A stretch of 17,105 nucleotides of DNA from an uncultured Gemmatimonadota bacterium. Its GTDB lineage: Bacteria > Gemmatimonadota > Gemmatimonadetes > Longimicrobiales > Gaopeijiaceae. This document shows, one piece after another, positions 8,543 through 16,931 of this stretch. The notes under the pieces are model-generated. The model had not been told where the DNA came from. It searched no databases and saw nothing but the letters and a program-made list of their open reading frames with translations. The first letter of the stretch is position 1. Every line of letters begins with the position of its first letter. The position numbers and the translations under genes are program-made. The stretch lies in assembly GCA_938030915.1 (NCBI GenBank), contig CALHIO010000112.1:1-17105 (forward strand), given 5' to 3'.

Positions 8543-9151
8543 TCAGGTGTCGATCTTGACCCCGATCGCGAGAGCGTCCCGGTCGCCGACCGAGCCACCG
8601 AAACGCACGAGCCACCCGGATGAGAGGACGACGTCCAGACCGAAGTCGAAGGCTCCGCCGAGACTGACGTTGTCTCCTTCGATATCCGAAATGTCCATGA
8701 CCAGGTGCCCCCCGCCGTACGGGCTCAGGATGACGTCGCCCCCCTGCCCGCTCCAGCCGACGAGCGCGCCCAGGGGAAGCGAGATGATCGTGTTCTCGCC
8801 CCACCCCAGCCCGGCTCCCGACCACCACATGACATCTAGCGGTGAGTCTTCGACACCGCGCGCGAGGAAGCCGGAGATATCCACGCCGGCAGCGACCGCG
8901 AGATCGTCACTCGCGTTCTCGTCAGTGAGGGAGAGCCGGTACCCGAGGCCGACCGGTCCGGCTTCGTGCCGGAACGTCACCAGCCCACCCAGATCACCTC
9001 CCGCGGGGCTCACGAGGAAGAGGCTGACGCCGGCCGGCGCGACATGACTGATCAGCGGAGGAGCGTCCCACGCGGTCTGAGCCATGATGGACGCCGGGCC
9101 GATCGCGGACGCGACGAGGCCGACCGTAACAAGACAAATGGACGGGCGCAC
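8543..9151 (-). CDS. Exported protein, probable outer-membrane beta-barrel
   Basis: This 202-residue protein has no family I can name. It begins with a typical signal peptide, with likely cleavage after IMA (residue 24) before QTAWDAPP. The mature part is rich in Gly, Ser and alternating hydrophobic residues, with short strand-like stretches such as 'GVSLFLVSP', 'GLVTFRHEAG', 'VGLGYRLSL', 'FDFGLDVVLSSGWLVRFGG' and a final strand ending in IGVKIDT. This resembles a small 8- to 10-stranded outer-membrane barrel, though the last residue is not the usual aromatic. I chose the GTG at 9151 because GGAGGA sits 5 bases upstream (9157-9162) and the signal peptide begins there; the frame upstream lacks family or signal features. 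The gene is divergent from ridA with a 61-bp gap. Confidence 0.75.
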   Translation of the reverse strand: MRPSICLVTVGLVASAIGPASIMAQTAWDAPPLISHVAPAGVSLFLVSPAGGDLGGLVTFRHEAGPVGLGYRLSLTDENASDDLAVAAGVDISGFLARGVEDSPLDVMWWSGAGLGWGENTIISLPLGALVGWSGQGGDVILSPYGGGHLVMDISDIEGDNVSLGGAFDFGLDVVLSSGWLVRFGGSVGDRDALAIGVKIDT

Positions 9152-9212
9152 TGGAGTCCTCCGAGCGGTTCGTGATATCGTCCCTACCTCACACCGGATC
9201 AGGGGGCAGCAC
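9152..9212. promoter_or_regulatory. Divergent region, barrel-like protein / RidA-family gene
   Basis: This 61-bp gap holds the ribosome-binding sites of both flanking genes (GGAGGA on the minus strand at 9157-9162, AGGGGG on the plus strand near 9201-9206). There is little room for two full promoters, so the promoter of one gene may lie within the other's coding region. No boxes could be assigned. Confidence 0.35.
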
Positions 9213-9605
9213 ATGTCGTTCCAACGCGTGTTCAGCGGCGCTCCATGGGAGACCGACGTCGGGTACTGCCGTGCCCTTCGCGCGGATGACCGGATCTTCG
9301 TCACCGGTACTGCGCCGGTCAACCCGGATGGGACGGTGCACATGCCGGGTGACGGGTACGCTCAGGCGATTCGCTGTTTCGAGATCATGAAGACGGCCCT
9401 CGACGAGCTCGGTGCCGGCTTCGAACACGTGACGCGCACCCGCATGCTCGTCACCGACATTTCGCGCTGGAAGGACTACGGACGCGCGCACGCGGAGATC
9501 TTCGGGGATCACCCACCGACGACGACGATGGTCGAGGTTCGGGCTCTCATTCACCCGGACATGCTCATCGAGATCGAGGCCGACGCGATCGCTCCCACGT
9601 CGTGA
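9213..9605 (+). CDS. RidA-family protein (YjgF/YER057c/UK114) without the usual arginine
   Basis: This 130-residue cytoplasmic protein has the length and layout of the chorismate-mutase-like RidA fold, which forms trimers. Family signatures are 'IFVTGTAPVNPDG' (28-40), 'YAQAIRCFEIMKTALDELGAGFEHV' within 49-73, 'TRTRMLVTDISRWKDYGRAH' (74-93) and 'VEVRALIHPDMLIEIEADAI' (107-126). In classic RidA an arginine (Arg105 in E. coli numbering) binds the enamine/imine carboxylate and lets the enzyme deaminate 2-aminoacrylate. Here the aligned position is threonine (T104 in PTTTMVEV). That places it with Rid subfamilies lacking this residue, whose substrates are mostly unknown, so I give no ridA symbol. 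The ATG has AGGGGG 6 bases upstream. It stands alone, convergent with guaA. Confidence 0.9.
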   Translation: MSFQRVFSGAPWETDVGYCRALRADDRIFVTGTAPVNPDGTVHMPGDGYAQAIRCFEIMKTALDELGAGFEHVTRTRMLVTDISRWKDYGRAHAEIFGDHPPTTTMVEVRALIHPDMLIEIEADAIAPTS

Positions 9606-9684
9606 CGCCGGAGTAGCAACGGGCAGCAGTCGGCAGCGACGGCCCGGATCCTCTCGAGGTCGGGTAGAGTCGGCGCGTCTGAGC

Positions 9685-11238
9685 CTACTCCCACTCGATC
9701 GTCGCGGGCGGCTTCGAGCTCACGTCGTACGTCACCCGGTTCACGCCCCTCACCTCGTTGATGATCCGGGTGGAGATGCGCCCCAATACGTCGTGCGGGA
9801 ATGGGAACCAGTCCGCGGTCATCCCGTCACGTGACGTCACGGCTCGCAGCGCGAGAACGTTCTCGTACGTCCGGGCGTCACCCATCACCCCGACGGACTG
9901 CACCGGAAGAAGGACCGCGAACGCCTGCCAGATCGAGTCGTAGAGATCGGCGGCCCGGATCTCTTCGAGATAGATGGCATCGGCCTCGCGGAGTGTATCG
10001 AGACGTTCGCGGGTGATGTCGCCGAGGATGCGAATCGCGAGCCCCGGCCCCGGGAATGGATGCCGCCCGACGAAGTGGTTGGGCAGTCCCAATTCTCGAC
10101 CGACGGCACGGACTTCGTCCTTGAAGAGCTCGCGCAGCGGTTCGACCAGGTCGAAGGGAACGTCCTCGGGCAGTCCACCCACGTTGTGGTGCGACTTGAT
10201 CGTGACGGAGGGGCCTCCCGCGGAGACCGATTCGATCACGTCCGGGTAAAGCGTTCCCTGAACCAGGAAGGTCGCGCCGGTCCCCTCCCGGCGCGCGGTC
10301 TCGTCGAAGACCTCGATGAAGCGCTTTCCGATGGCCTTTCGCTTGGCCTCCGGGTCCGTGACGCCCTCGAGATCCCCGAGGAACAGCTCCGAGGCATCCT
10401 CGACGACGAGCTTCATGTCGTAATGAGAACGGAACATGGTCTCTACTTGCTGCCGCTCATCCTTACGGAGCAGGCCGTGGTCGACGAAGATGCACGTCAG
10501 TCGATCGCCGATCGCCCGATGTACGAGAAGAGCAGCGACAGAGGAATCCACGCCCCCGGACAGTCCGCACACCGCAGTACCAACGCCGATCTGCTCCCGG
10601 ATCTTCTCGATGGTGTCCTCGACGAAGGCTCCTGGCGTCCAGGTGGGCGCGACACCGGCGACCTCGAAGAGAAAATTCGAGATGATGTCGTCCCCGCGGC
10701 TCGTGTGGGCTACCTCGGGGTGGAATTGCACCCCCCAGATGCGTCGGCCGTCGACGGCGCGGAAGGCGGCCGTCGGAAGCGTCTCGGTGGACGCGACCCG
10801 CTCGTACCCCTCCGGCGGGTCATCCACGTGGTCACCATGCGAGCACCAGACCGTGGTCTCGCTGCCGGGGTCGAACCCCGCGAAGAGGCCGCCGGTGGTC
10901 CGTACCGTCAGCTCGGCTCTCCCGTACTCCCGGTGCCCATGGGCGACGTCCGCGCCTTCGATCTGGGCGATGAGCTGCATGCCGTAGCAGATCCCGAGAA
11001 TCGGCAATCCAGATTCGAGAAGAGCCGGATCGGTCTTCGGTACGTCCTCATCGTACACCGAATTGGGGCCACCAGAGAGGATCACGGCAGCAGGATTCCA
11101 CTCCTGGATCCACTCGAGGGAGCGCGTGGGAGGATGGATCTCGCAGTACACGCGCTCTTCCCGGATTCGGCGGGCAATGAGTTGCGTGAACTGGGAGCCG
11201 AAGTCGAGAATCAGAACGCGATCGTGCTCGTGACTCAT
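9685..11238 (-). CDS. guaA: GMP synthase (glutamine-hydrolysing)
   Basis: GuaA converts XMP, ATP and glutamine to GMP in the last step of guanine nucleotide synthesis. At 517 residues it is a full bifunctional enzyme. The N-terminal class I amidotransferase has the nucleophile Cys84 in GICYGMQL (82-89) and the His173/Glu175 pair in GVQFHPEV (169-176). The ATP-pyrophosphatase domain has the PP-loop SGGVDSS (227-233), and the C-terminal dimerisation domain ends in the canonical SSKPPATIEWE. Its ATG overlaps the lysA stop (ATGA at 11235-11238), making it the visible last gene of the accD-to-guaA chain; the next gene downstream is convergent. No guaB or purine riboswitch is seen nearby, so expression probably follows the operon. 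Confidence 0.98.
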   Translation of the reverse strand: MSHEHDRVLILDFGSQFTQLIARRIREERVYCEIHPPTRSLEWIQEWNPAAVILSGGPNSVYDEDVPKTDPALLESGLPILGICYGMQLIAQIEGADVAHGHREYGRAELTVRTTGGLFAGFDPGSETTVWCSHGDHVDDPPEGYERVASTETLPTAAFRAVDGRRIWGVQFHPEVAHTSRGDDIISNFLFEVAGVAPTWTPGAFVEDTIEKIREQIGVGTAVCGLSGGVDSSVAALLVHRAIGDRLTCIFVDHGLLRKDERQQVETMFRSHYDMKLVVEDASELFLGDLEGVTDPEAKRKAIGKRFIEVFDETARREGTGATFLVQGTLYPDVIESVSAGGPSVTIKSHHNVGGLPEDVPFDLVEPLRELFKDEVRAVGRELGLPNHFVGRHPFPGPGLAIRILGDITRERLDTLREADAIYLEEIRAADLYDSIWQAFAVLLPVQSVGVMGDARTYENVLALRAVTSRDGMTADWFPFPHDVLGRISTRIINEVRGVNRVTYDVSSKPPATIEWE

Positions 11239-12497
11239 GCTTCCCCTCGGATGAGGTCCTGGTAGGTCTCTCTGCGCCGAACGAGCCGGACCTCGGCGCC
11301 GTCGACCAGCACCTCCGCCGGACGCAGGCGCCCATTGTAGTTCGAAGCCATCGAGAAACCGTACGCACCCGACGTGCGCACGGCGAGGAGTTCCCCTTCG
11401 CGCGGCTCCGGGATCGGACGATCCAGCGCGAGAAAGTCGCCGGTTTCGCAGATCGGACCGACGACATCCACCGTCGTCGCCTCGCGATCCCCGATGGGCC
11501 CCGCGGGCTCGATGGCATGATACCCGCCGTAATGACTCGGCCGGATGAGTTCGCTCATCCCGCCGTCGACGATGACGAACGTCTTGGGTCCGCCCGACTT
11601 CACGTACTGCACTCGGGTGAGGAAGGCCCCCGCCTCACCCACGAGAGAGCGGCCCGGTTCGAGGACGAGACGAAGGCCCGCGTCCACCACGCGCGGGACG
11701 ATCTGCGCAGCCAATGACTCGAGATCGAGGGCGGGTCCGTGCCCGTAGCTGATCCCGAAACCGCCACCGATGTCGAGGTACTCGAGCGGCACCCCCTCCT
11801 GCCGAAGCTCGGTGACGACCCCGAGCACTCGATCGAGTGCCTGAACGTACGGCTCGGTGTCCACGATCTGGGACCCGATGTGCACGTCGATCCCGATCGG
11901 ATCGAGCGCGTCGCGACCGAGTGCCCAGCGATAGAGCGCGCGTGTTTCCTCCCACGGCACGCCGAACTTGGTCTCGGAATGCCCGGTCGCCGTGTACTGG
12001 TGAGGGGTGGAGGCGAGCACGTTCGGATTGACCCGGATCCCGAACCGGGCCGTCATACCCTTCTCCGTGGCTACCCGATCGATCCGTTCGAGCTCGGATC
12101 GGCTCTCGACGTTGAAGGCATAGATGCCCTCATCGAGTGCGAACGCGATCTCGGCCTCCGATTTTCCGACCCCGGCAAAGACGATCTCCGAACCGTCGAT
12201 GCCCGCGGACACGGCGCGGTACAGCTCGCCTCCGCTCGTGATGTCGGCACCGCAACCGAGCGCCCGAAGCTCACGGAGCAGCGTAAGGTTTCCGTTCGCC
12301 TTGACCGAGTAGGCGAGCAGAGGACCGGCCCCCTCGAACGCCTCCCGGAAGGCGGCGACTCGACCCCGGATCCAGCCGAGATCATAGACATACAGAGGCG
12401 TACCGTATTCCGTGGCGAGGTCCTCGAGTGGCACCTCACCGCAGACGACGCGTCCCTCGACGCGCGGAAACGGCTGGGTCAATACGCTCGTGCCCAA
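11235..12497 (-). CDS. lysA: Diaminopimelate decarboxylase
   Basis: LysA decarboxylates meso-diaminopimelate to L-lysine using PLP, the final lysine step. The protein is 420 residues, a normal length. The PLP lysine is Lys66 in YSVKAN (63-68) of the TIM-barrel domain. Other conserved sites are HIGSQ (206-210), GGGFG (244-248, phosphate binding), EPGRS (280-284), Cys350-Glu351 in CETGDF and GAYG (377-380). The start is a TTG at 12497, supported by GGAGGT at 12501-12506, although the spacing is short (3 bases). This start lies inside the end of proS, giving a 19-bp overlap. The downstream end overlaps guaA. An ornithine/arginine decarboxylase relative is less likely because the CETGDF site and the overall length fit LysA best. 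Confidence 0.96.
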   Translation of the reverse strand: MGTSVLTQPFPRVEGRVVCGEVPLEDLATEYGTPLYVYDLGWIRGRVAAFREAFEGAGPLLAYSVKANGNLTLLRELRALGCGADITSGGELYRAVSAGIDGSEIVFAGVGKSEAEIAFALDEGIYAFNVESRSELERIDRVATEKGMTARFGIRVNPNVLASTPHQYTATGHSETKFGVPWEETRALYRWALGRDALDPIGIDVHIGSQIVDTEPYVQALDRVLGVVTELRQEGVPLEYLDIGGGFGISYGHGPALDLESLAAQIVPRVVDAGLRLVLEPGRSLVGEAGAFLTRVQYVKSGGPKTFVIVDGGMSELIRPSHYGGYHAIEPAGPIGDREATTVDVVGPICETGDFLALDRPIPEPREGELLAVRTSGAYGFSMASNYNGRLRPAEVLVDGAEVRLVRRRETYQDLIRGEA

Positions 12498-13939
12498 GCC
12501 ACCTCCGTCACCGAGTCACCCGAACCGGAGACACACCTGGACGGCGCGTCCGCGGAACGGAACTCCTCACCGGGGAGGCAGCGAATCGTCGCCTTGGTCC
12601 GCTCCTTCACGGCCTCCTCCACGCCGGGATCTCCATTCCACCCGGTGAAGACGAAGCCGGCGCCCCCGTCGAGCGCGTCCTGGAGTTCGTCGAGAGTCTT
12701 CACACCGCGCACCGTGTTCGCCTCGCGACGCGCTTTCGCCGCGTCGCGCAACTCGAACTGAAAGGTCTCGAGCAACTCAGGCATGTCCGCGACCGCCTGG
12801 TCTTCCGGCACGAACGTCTTCCGTTTTTCCCCCTCGGGCACAACGCGACGCGCGAGCGCGACGGACCCCTTCTCGAGATCCTTCGGTCCAATCTCGAGAC
12901 GGAACGGGACACCCTTCCGCTCCCACTCGTAGTACTTCGCACCGGGCGACAGGTTATCCCGTGCGTCGACCTTCACGCGCACGCCGGCCGCTTTGAGGCG
13001 GCCCGCGATCTCGTCGACCTTTTCGAGCACGGCGCTCGGATTGTCCCCCTTCAGGATCGGCACGATCACGACCTGAACCGGCGCGAGGCGCGGCGGCACG
13101 ATCAGTCCGTTGTCATCGCCGTGCGTCATCACCAGCCCACCGATCAGTCGGGTGGACACACCCCAGGACGTGTTCCACGCGTACTCTTCATGGCCCTCCT
13201 CGGACTGGAACTTCAGGTCGAACTGCCGGGCGAAGTTCTGACCGAGGAAGTGCGACGTGCCTGCCTGAAGGGCCTTGTTGTCCTGCATGAGAGCCTCGCA
13301 CGAATAGCTGCGCACGGCCCCGGCGAACTTCTCGGATTCCGACTTCAGACCGGTGATAGGCGGCATCCCGATCCAGTCCTCCATGAACGTCCGGTAGACG
13401 CCCAGAATCATGAGGGTTTCTTCTTCCGCCTCTTCGGCTGTCGCATGCGCGGTGTGCCCTTCCTGCCAGAGGAACTCGGACGTCCGGAGGAAGAGGCGCG
13501 TCCGCATCTCCCAGCGCATCACGTTCGCCCACTGGTTCATGAGGATCGGCAGGTCTCGATAGCTCTGCACCCACTTGGCGTACATCGAGTAGATGATCGT
13601 TTCGGACGTCGGACGAATGACGTACGGCTCCTCGAGCTCTTTGCCACCCGCCTGCGTCACCACCGCGAGTTCCGGAGCGAAGCCCTCGACGTGCTCCTTT
13701 TCCTTCTCGATGAAGGACATCGGAATCAACAGGGGGAAATACGCGTTCTCGTGCCCGGTCTCCTTGAACATGTCGTCCAGGGCACGCTGCATGTTCTCCC
13801 AGATACCGTAGCCCCACGGCCGAATCACCATGCTGCCACGGACGGGTGAGTAGTCGGCGAGCTCCGCTCGCTGTACCAACTCGTTGTACCAGGAGGCGAA
13901 GTCTTCGCCGCGTGGAGTCAGTTTCTTGTCGTCAGCCAT
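12479..13939 (-). CDS. proS: Prolyl-tRNA synthetase, archaeal/eukaryotic-type (ProRS type 3)
   Basis: This enzyme attaches proline to tRNA-Pro. The 486-residue length, lack of the bacterial INS editing insertion, and C-terminal extension ending in ARAY identify the type 3 form found in archaea, eukaryotes and some bacteria. Class II motifs are visible: RPTSET (109-114), motif 2 from RTRLFLRTSEFLWQEGHTAH (146-165), and motif 3 around 264-287 with THGDDNGLIVPP. The anticodon-binding domain runs from about 288 to 385, followed by the C-terminal domain. In that domain only two cysteines remain (in TIRCLP and SRCVSG), so the zinc site seen in many relatives may be absent. The terminal tyrosine is kept. 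The start overlaps the preceding membrane-protein gene by 8 bp and has no strong Shine-Dalgarno sequence, suggesting coupling. Confidence 0.97.
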   Translation of the reverse strand: MADDKKLTPRGEDFASWYNELVQRAELADYSPVRGSMVIRPWGYGIWENMQRALDDMFKETGHENAYFPLLIPMSFIEKEKEHVEGFAPELAVVTQAGGKELEEPYVIRPTSETIIYSMYAKWVQSYRDLPILMNQWANVMRWEMRTRLFLRTSEFLWQEGHTAHATAEEAEEETLMILGVYRTFMEDWIGMPPITGLKSESEKFAGAVRSYSCEALMQDNKALQAGTSHFLGQNFARQFDLKFQSEEGHEEYAWNTSWGVSTRLIGGLVMTHGDDNGLIVPPRLAPVQVVIVPILKGDNPSAVLEKVDEIAGRLKAAGVRVKVDARDNLSPGAKYYEWERKGVPFRLEIGPKDLEKGSVALARRVVPEGEKRKTFVPEDQAVADMPELLETFQFELRDAAKARREANTVRGVKTLDELQDALDGGAGFVFTGWNGDPGVEEAVKERTKATIRCLPGEEFRSADAPSRCVSGSGDSVTEVAWARAY

Positions 13940-14288
13940 CGTCGGAAGTCCGGTTCTTCTGTCGGGTCGAATCGGCCCGCTCGTCTTTTCGAATCTGGAT
14001 GATCGCGGCGGCGCCCGGGATCACGAAGAGGAGCATCGACGCCACGATCCACGTCGGTCGGAAGCTCCACCCGACCGCGGCACCCATCACCCACGCCACG
14101 CCGGCCCCCGCCGCCATCGCCATCAGCGCGCCCGCTCCCCAGACCACCCACTCGAGGAGGTCCAACCGCCGGATGGCCCGCTGGGTCACCTCGTGAGCTC
14201 GCTCGGCCGCCTCACGGTCCGCACGGTTCAGCTTGGCACTGGGTTTCGACCGGGGCTTCGATCGGCCCTGCGTCCTGCGCCGGCTCAC
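13932..14288 (-). CDS. Small two-helix membrane protein, unknown function
   Basis: I recognise no family. The protein is 118 residues with a strongly basic N-terminus (MSRRRTQGRSKPRSKPSAK) and a charged helix at about 20-43. Two hydrophobic segments follow at about 44-72 (WVVWGAGALMAMAAGAGVAW) and 79-98 (TWIVASMLLFVIPGAAAII), then a charged tail. The positive ends suggest both termini face the cytoplasm. The start is a GTG overlapping the hisS stop (GTGA at 14285-14288) and the stop overlaps proS by 8 bp. A gene so tightly packed between two synthetase genes is very probably real. The layout loosely recalls small accessory membrane proteins, but the sequence gives no functional motif. Confidence 0.75.
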   Translation of the reverse strand: MSRRRTQGRSKPRSKPSAKLNRADREAAERAHEVTQRAIRRLDLLEWVVWGAGALMAMAAGAGVAWVMGAAVGWSFRPTWIVASMLLFVIPGAAAIIQIRKDERADSTRQKNRTSDDG

Positions 14289-15568
14289 GCGAGGTCCCCG
14301 ATCGGGGTCTCCTGCTGTTCACCGGAACTCATGTCACGAACGACGACGACCCCCTTGGCCAACTCGTCGGGGCCGAGCACGAGCACCGTCTTCGCTCCCT
14401 CACGGGACGCCGCCTTCATCTGCTTGCCAACGCCCTGCTCCTTCAGCCCGTACGCCACGGAGTGTCCCCGCTCGCGAAGGTCGTGCGCGAGCTTCAGAGC
14501 CACGGGTCGCTCGGCGGTGGTCACCGGTATGATGTAGAAGTCGAGCGTCCGCTTGTACTCCGGCACGAGCCCGCGGTCGGCGAGTAACTCGCCGAGCACG
14601 ACGTCGCCCATGCCGAAGCCGACCGCAGGAAGAGGATCCCCGCCGACCAATTCGAGCAATCGGTCGTACCGTCCACCCCCGCAGATGGCGCGCAGCTCGC
14701 CCTTCCGATCGAAGAGCTCGAAGACGATTCCCGTGTAGTACGCGAGCCCCCGCACGATTCTCAGGTCCAGTTGCACGAAGTCTCCCAGGCCCATCGCCTC
14801 GAGCATCGAGACGTACTCGCGGAGGCGAGCGAGCTCGGTCGCGACGTCCTGATGGTCGCTGAAGTCCCGAGCCAGCTCATCGAGGCTCGTCGCGCTCAGC
14901 GTCTCTCTCAGCGTACTGATCTGACCGCTGCTCAAGCCGACCTCGTCGGTGAAGAGCGCGTCCGCCTTCTCGGCGGGGAGTCGTTCGATCTTGTCGATCA
15001 CGGAATACGCGACTCCAAGCTTCTCTTCCTCGACCCCGACGACCCGAAGCAGCGCGGTAAGGAGCCGTCGATCGGACACGCGGGCCGCGAAGTCGTCGGC
15101 CGTGAGCCCCAGCTCACGCAACCCGTCGATCGCCACAGCCACGACCTCGACATCCGCCGCGACACCGGCTTCCCCGACGATGTCCACGTTCCACTGGAAG
15201 TGCTCTCGGAGCCGACCGCGCTGCGCGCGCTCGTAGCGAAAGAGCTGGGGCATGGAGAACCAGCGAATGGGCTTGCTCAGACCTCGACTGCGCTCGGCCA
15301 GAATCCGCGCCAGAGACGGTGTCATTTCCGGACGAAGCGCGACGGCCCGTTCACCCTTGTCTACGAAGTTGTAGAGCTGGCCCACGATCTCTTCACCGCT
15401 CTTCTCGACATACAGGTCCAGCGACTCGAGCGGCGGACCGTCGTACTCCTGGAATCCGTACCGGCACGCGACGCGACGCCACGCACCCTGAATGTGTGCG
15501 CGTCGAGCGAAGTCCTCGGGAGGGAAGTCCCGAAAACCGGGGAGTTTGGCGAATTCCTGAGAGGCCAC
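14285..15568 (-). CDS. hisS: Histidyl-tRNA synthetase
   Basis: HisRS charges tRNA-His. The 427 residues match the bacterial length. Class II motif 1 region and LRPEMTPSLAR (78-88) are followed by motif 2 FRYERAQRGRLREHFQ (110-125). The histidine-specific signatures RIVRGLAYYTG (270-280) and GGGRYDRL (297-304) come next, then motif 3 AVGFGMGDVVL (315-325) and an anticodon-binding domain (about 341-427). The presence of the RGLAYYTG block and the full anticodon domain distinguishes it from the HisZ paralogue. The start is a GTG at 15568 where homology begins (LPGFRDFPP at 9-17); no good ribosome-binding site precedes it. It lies 37 bp after folC, the only real gap in this gene chain. Confidence 0.97.
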   Translation of the reverse strand: MASQEFAKLPGFRDFPPEDFARRAHIQGAWRRVACRYGFQEYDGPPLESLDLYVEKSGEEIVGQLYNFVDKGERAVALRPEMTPSLARILAERSRGLSKPIRWFSMPQLFRYERAQRGRLREHFQWNVDIVGEAGVAADVEVVAVAIDGLRELGLTADDFAARVSDRRLLTALLRVVGVEEEKLGVAYSVIDKIERLPAEKADALFTDEVGLSSGQISTLRETLSATSLDELARDFSDHQDVATELARLREYVSMLEAMGLGDFVQLDLRIVRGLAYYTGIVFELFDRKGELRAICGGGRYDRLLELVGGDPLPAVGFGMGDVVLGELLADRGLVPEYKRTLDFYIIPVTTAERPVALKLAHDLRERGHSVAYGLKEQGVGKQMKAASREGAKTVLVLGPDELAKGVVVVRDMSSGEQQETPIGDLA

Positions 15569-15605
15569 GGAGAGTCGAACGTCGGGGTTTGGACGGGAGG
15601 CTCCG

Positions 15606-16931
15606 TCAGCCGGGCAATCTACCCTGACCGGCGAGAGGGTCCAGCCCCAGCAGAGTCATGGCCGGCCCCACCGAATGCGCCGATCCGGTCACGACGACTG
15701 TCCCCCCACCCGCCCTCCCGCGCGCCCGCTCGAGCGCCTCGGCGAAATCGGGGACCACCCGCACGAGGGTGATCGAATCCACGAGATCGGCCGCTGCCAT
15801 GGGATCCCACTGTCGATCGAGCGGCGCGGTCGGCGGTCGGGTCAGGTACGCCGCGTCCGACCGGGAGAGGAGAGGGGGCAGCATCGACCGCCAGTCCTTG
15901 TCGCCGAGTACCCCGACAAGCGCGACGAGAGGCCTGGGGAGTTCGAGTCGATCGATCGTGTCGACGAGCGATACCACCCCGGCCGTGTTGTGCGCCACGT
16001 CGAAGAGGAACGTGCACCCATCGATCACTCGAATCTCGTCACGGCCGGGATGAACGACCGACGCGATCCCCTCGAGCACGACGTCTCGTGTCGGTCGCCA
16101 CGCCTCGTTCAACCGTTCGAGCATGCCCACCGCCAGCGCCGCATTCACCGCCTGGTGGCGGCCCACGAGCGGGGTAGTCAGCGAAAGATCCCCCCACTCG
16201 GGCGACGTCACCGTCAGCTGGGTCGCCTCCCGGGTCACCGAGACGTCCCTGATCGCGCCCTCATCGACATGGAAGAACGGAGCGTGCACGGCCGCGGCCC
16301 GATCGCGCATCAGCGACACGATCTCCGGCGCCGACTCAGCCGTGACCAGAGGCACACCCCGCTTGGCGATCCCGGCCTTCTCCCGTGCGATCGCCTCGAG
16401 GGTGTTGCCGAGGTACTCGGCGTGATCCATCGCGACATTCGTGATCGCCGTGACCTCCGGCTGAATCACGTTTGTCGAGTCGAGGCGCCCGCCGAGCCCG
16501 ACCTCCATCACCCCCATCTCGACCCCCTCCTTCGCGAAGGCGTACATCGCGAGAACGGTGACAGCCTCGAAGAAGGAGAGCCCGTTGTCGGCGATCGCGG
16601 CCGTCGCTTCGTCCGCCCACTCGAGGAGACGCTCCTCTTCGATAGCCGCCCCGTCGATGAGCATGCGCTCGCGAATGGAGCAGAGGTGGGGTGACGTGTA
16701 GACCCCGGTTCGTCGCCCGGCGCGCTGCATCACAGAGCCGACGGTCGATGTGACGGAGCCCTTCCCGTTGGTGCCGCCCACGTGGACCGTCGCATAGGCC
16801 CGATGAGGGTCCCCCAGCGCGGCCAGGGCGCGCTGCGTCCGCTCCAGCCCCCATTGGACCCCAGTCGCGAGGACCGGGAACAGCCGACCCGAAAGCGGGT
16901 CGGCGAACGTGTCGTCCGTCAGTCGCTCCAT
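15606..16931 (-). CDS. folC: Dihydrofolate synthase / folylpolyglutamate synthase
   Basis: FolC adds glutamate to dihydropteroate and then further glutamates to folates, using ATP. The protein is 441 residues with Mur-ligase-like architecture. The P-loop GGTNGKGSV is at 52-60, TSPHLCSIRERM at 79-90, EVGLGGRLDSTN at 143-154 and DHAEYLG at 169-175. The probable carbamylated lysine is Lys185 in REKAGI. The C-terminal domain has PGRDEI (295-300), DVAHN (311-315) and GVLGDKDW. Whether it has one or both activities cannot be told from sequence alone. Its ATG lies within the end of accD (13-bp overlap); accD-folC pairing is common in bacteria, where folC often follows accD directly. Confidence 0.96.
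   Translation of the reverse strand: MERLTDDTFADPLSGRLFPVLATGVQWGLERTQRALAALGDPHRAYATVHVGGTNGKGSVTSTVGSVMQRAGRRTGVYTSPHLCSIRERMLIDGAAIEEERLLEWADEATAAIADNGLSFFEAVTVLAMYAFAKEGVEMGVMEVGLGGRLDSTNVIQPEVTAITNVAMDHAEYLGNTLEAIAREKAGIAKRGVPLVTAESAPEIVSLMRDRAAAVHAPFFHVDEGAIRDVSVTREATQLTVTSPEWGDLSLTTPLVGRHQAVNAALAVGMLERLNEAWRPTRDVVLEGIASVVHPGRDEIRVIDGCTFLFDVAHNTAGVVSLVDTIDRLELPRPLVALVGVLGDKDWRSMLPPLLSRSDAAYLTRPPTAPLDRQWDPMAAADLVDSITLVRVVPDFAEALERARGRAGGGTVVVTGSAHSVGPAMTLLGLDPLAGQGRLPG

Noticed and set aside
9606..9684. A shared terminator between the RidA-family gene and guaA
   Set aside because: No convincing inverted repeat with a T-run could be found in this convergent 79-bp gap.
10060..11265. A 401-codon plus-strand open frame opposite guaA
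   Set aside because: It is antisense to GuaA, all of whose catalytic motifs are intact, and has no domain of its own.
12428..13849. A 473-codon plus-strand open frame opposite proS
   Set aside because: It is a shadow of proS, rich in His and Arg with no family pattern or ribosome-binding site.
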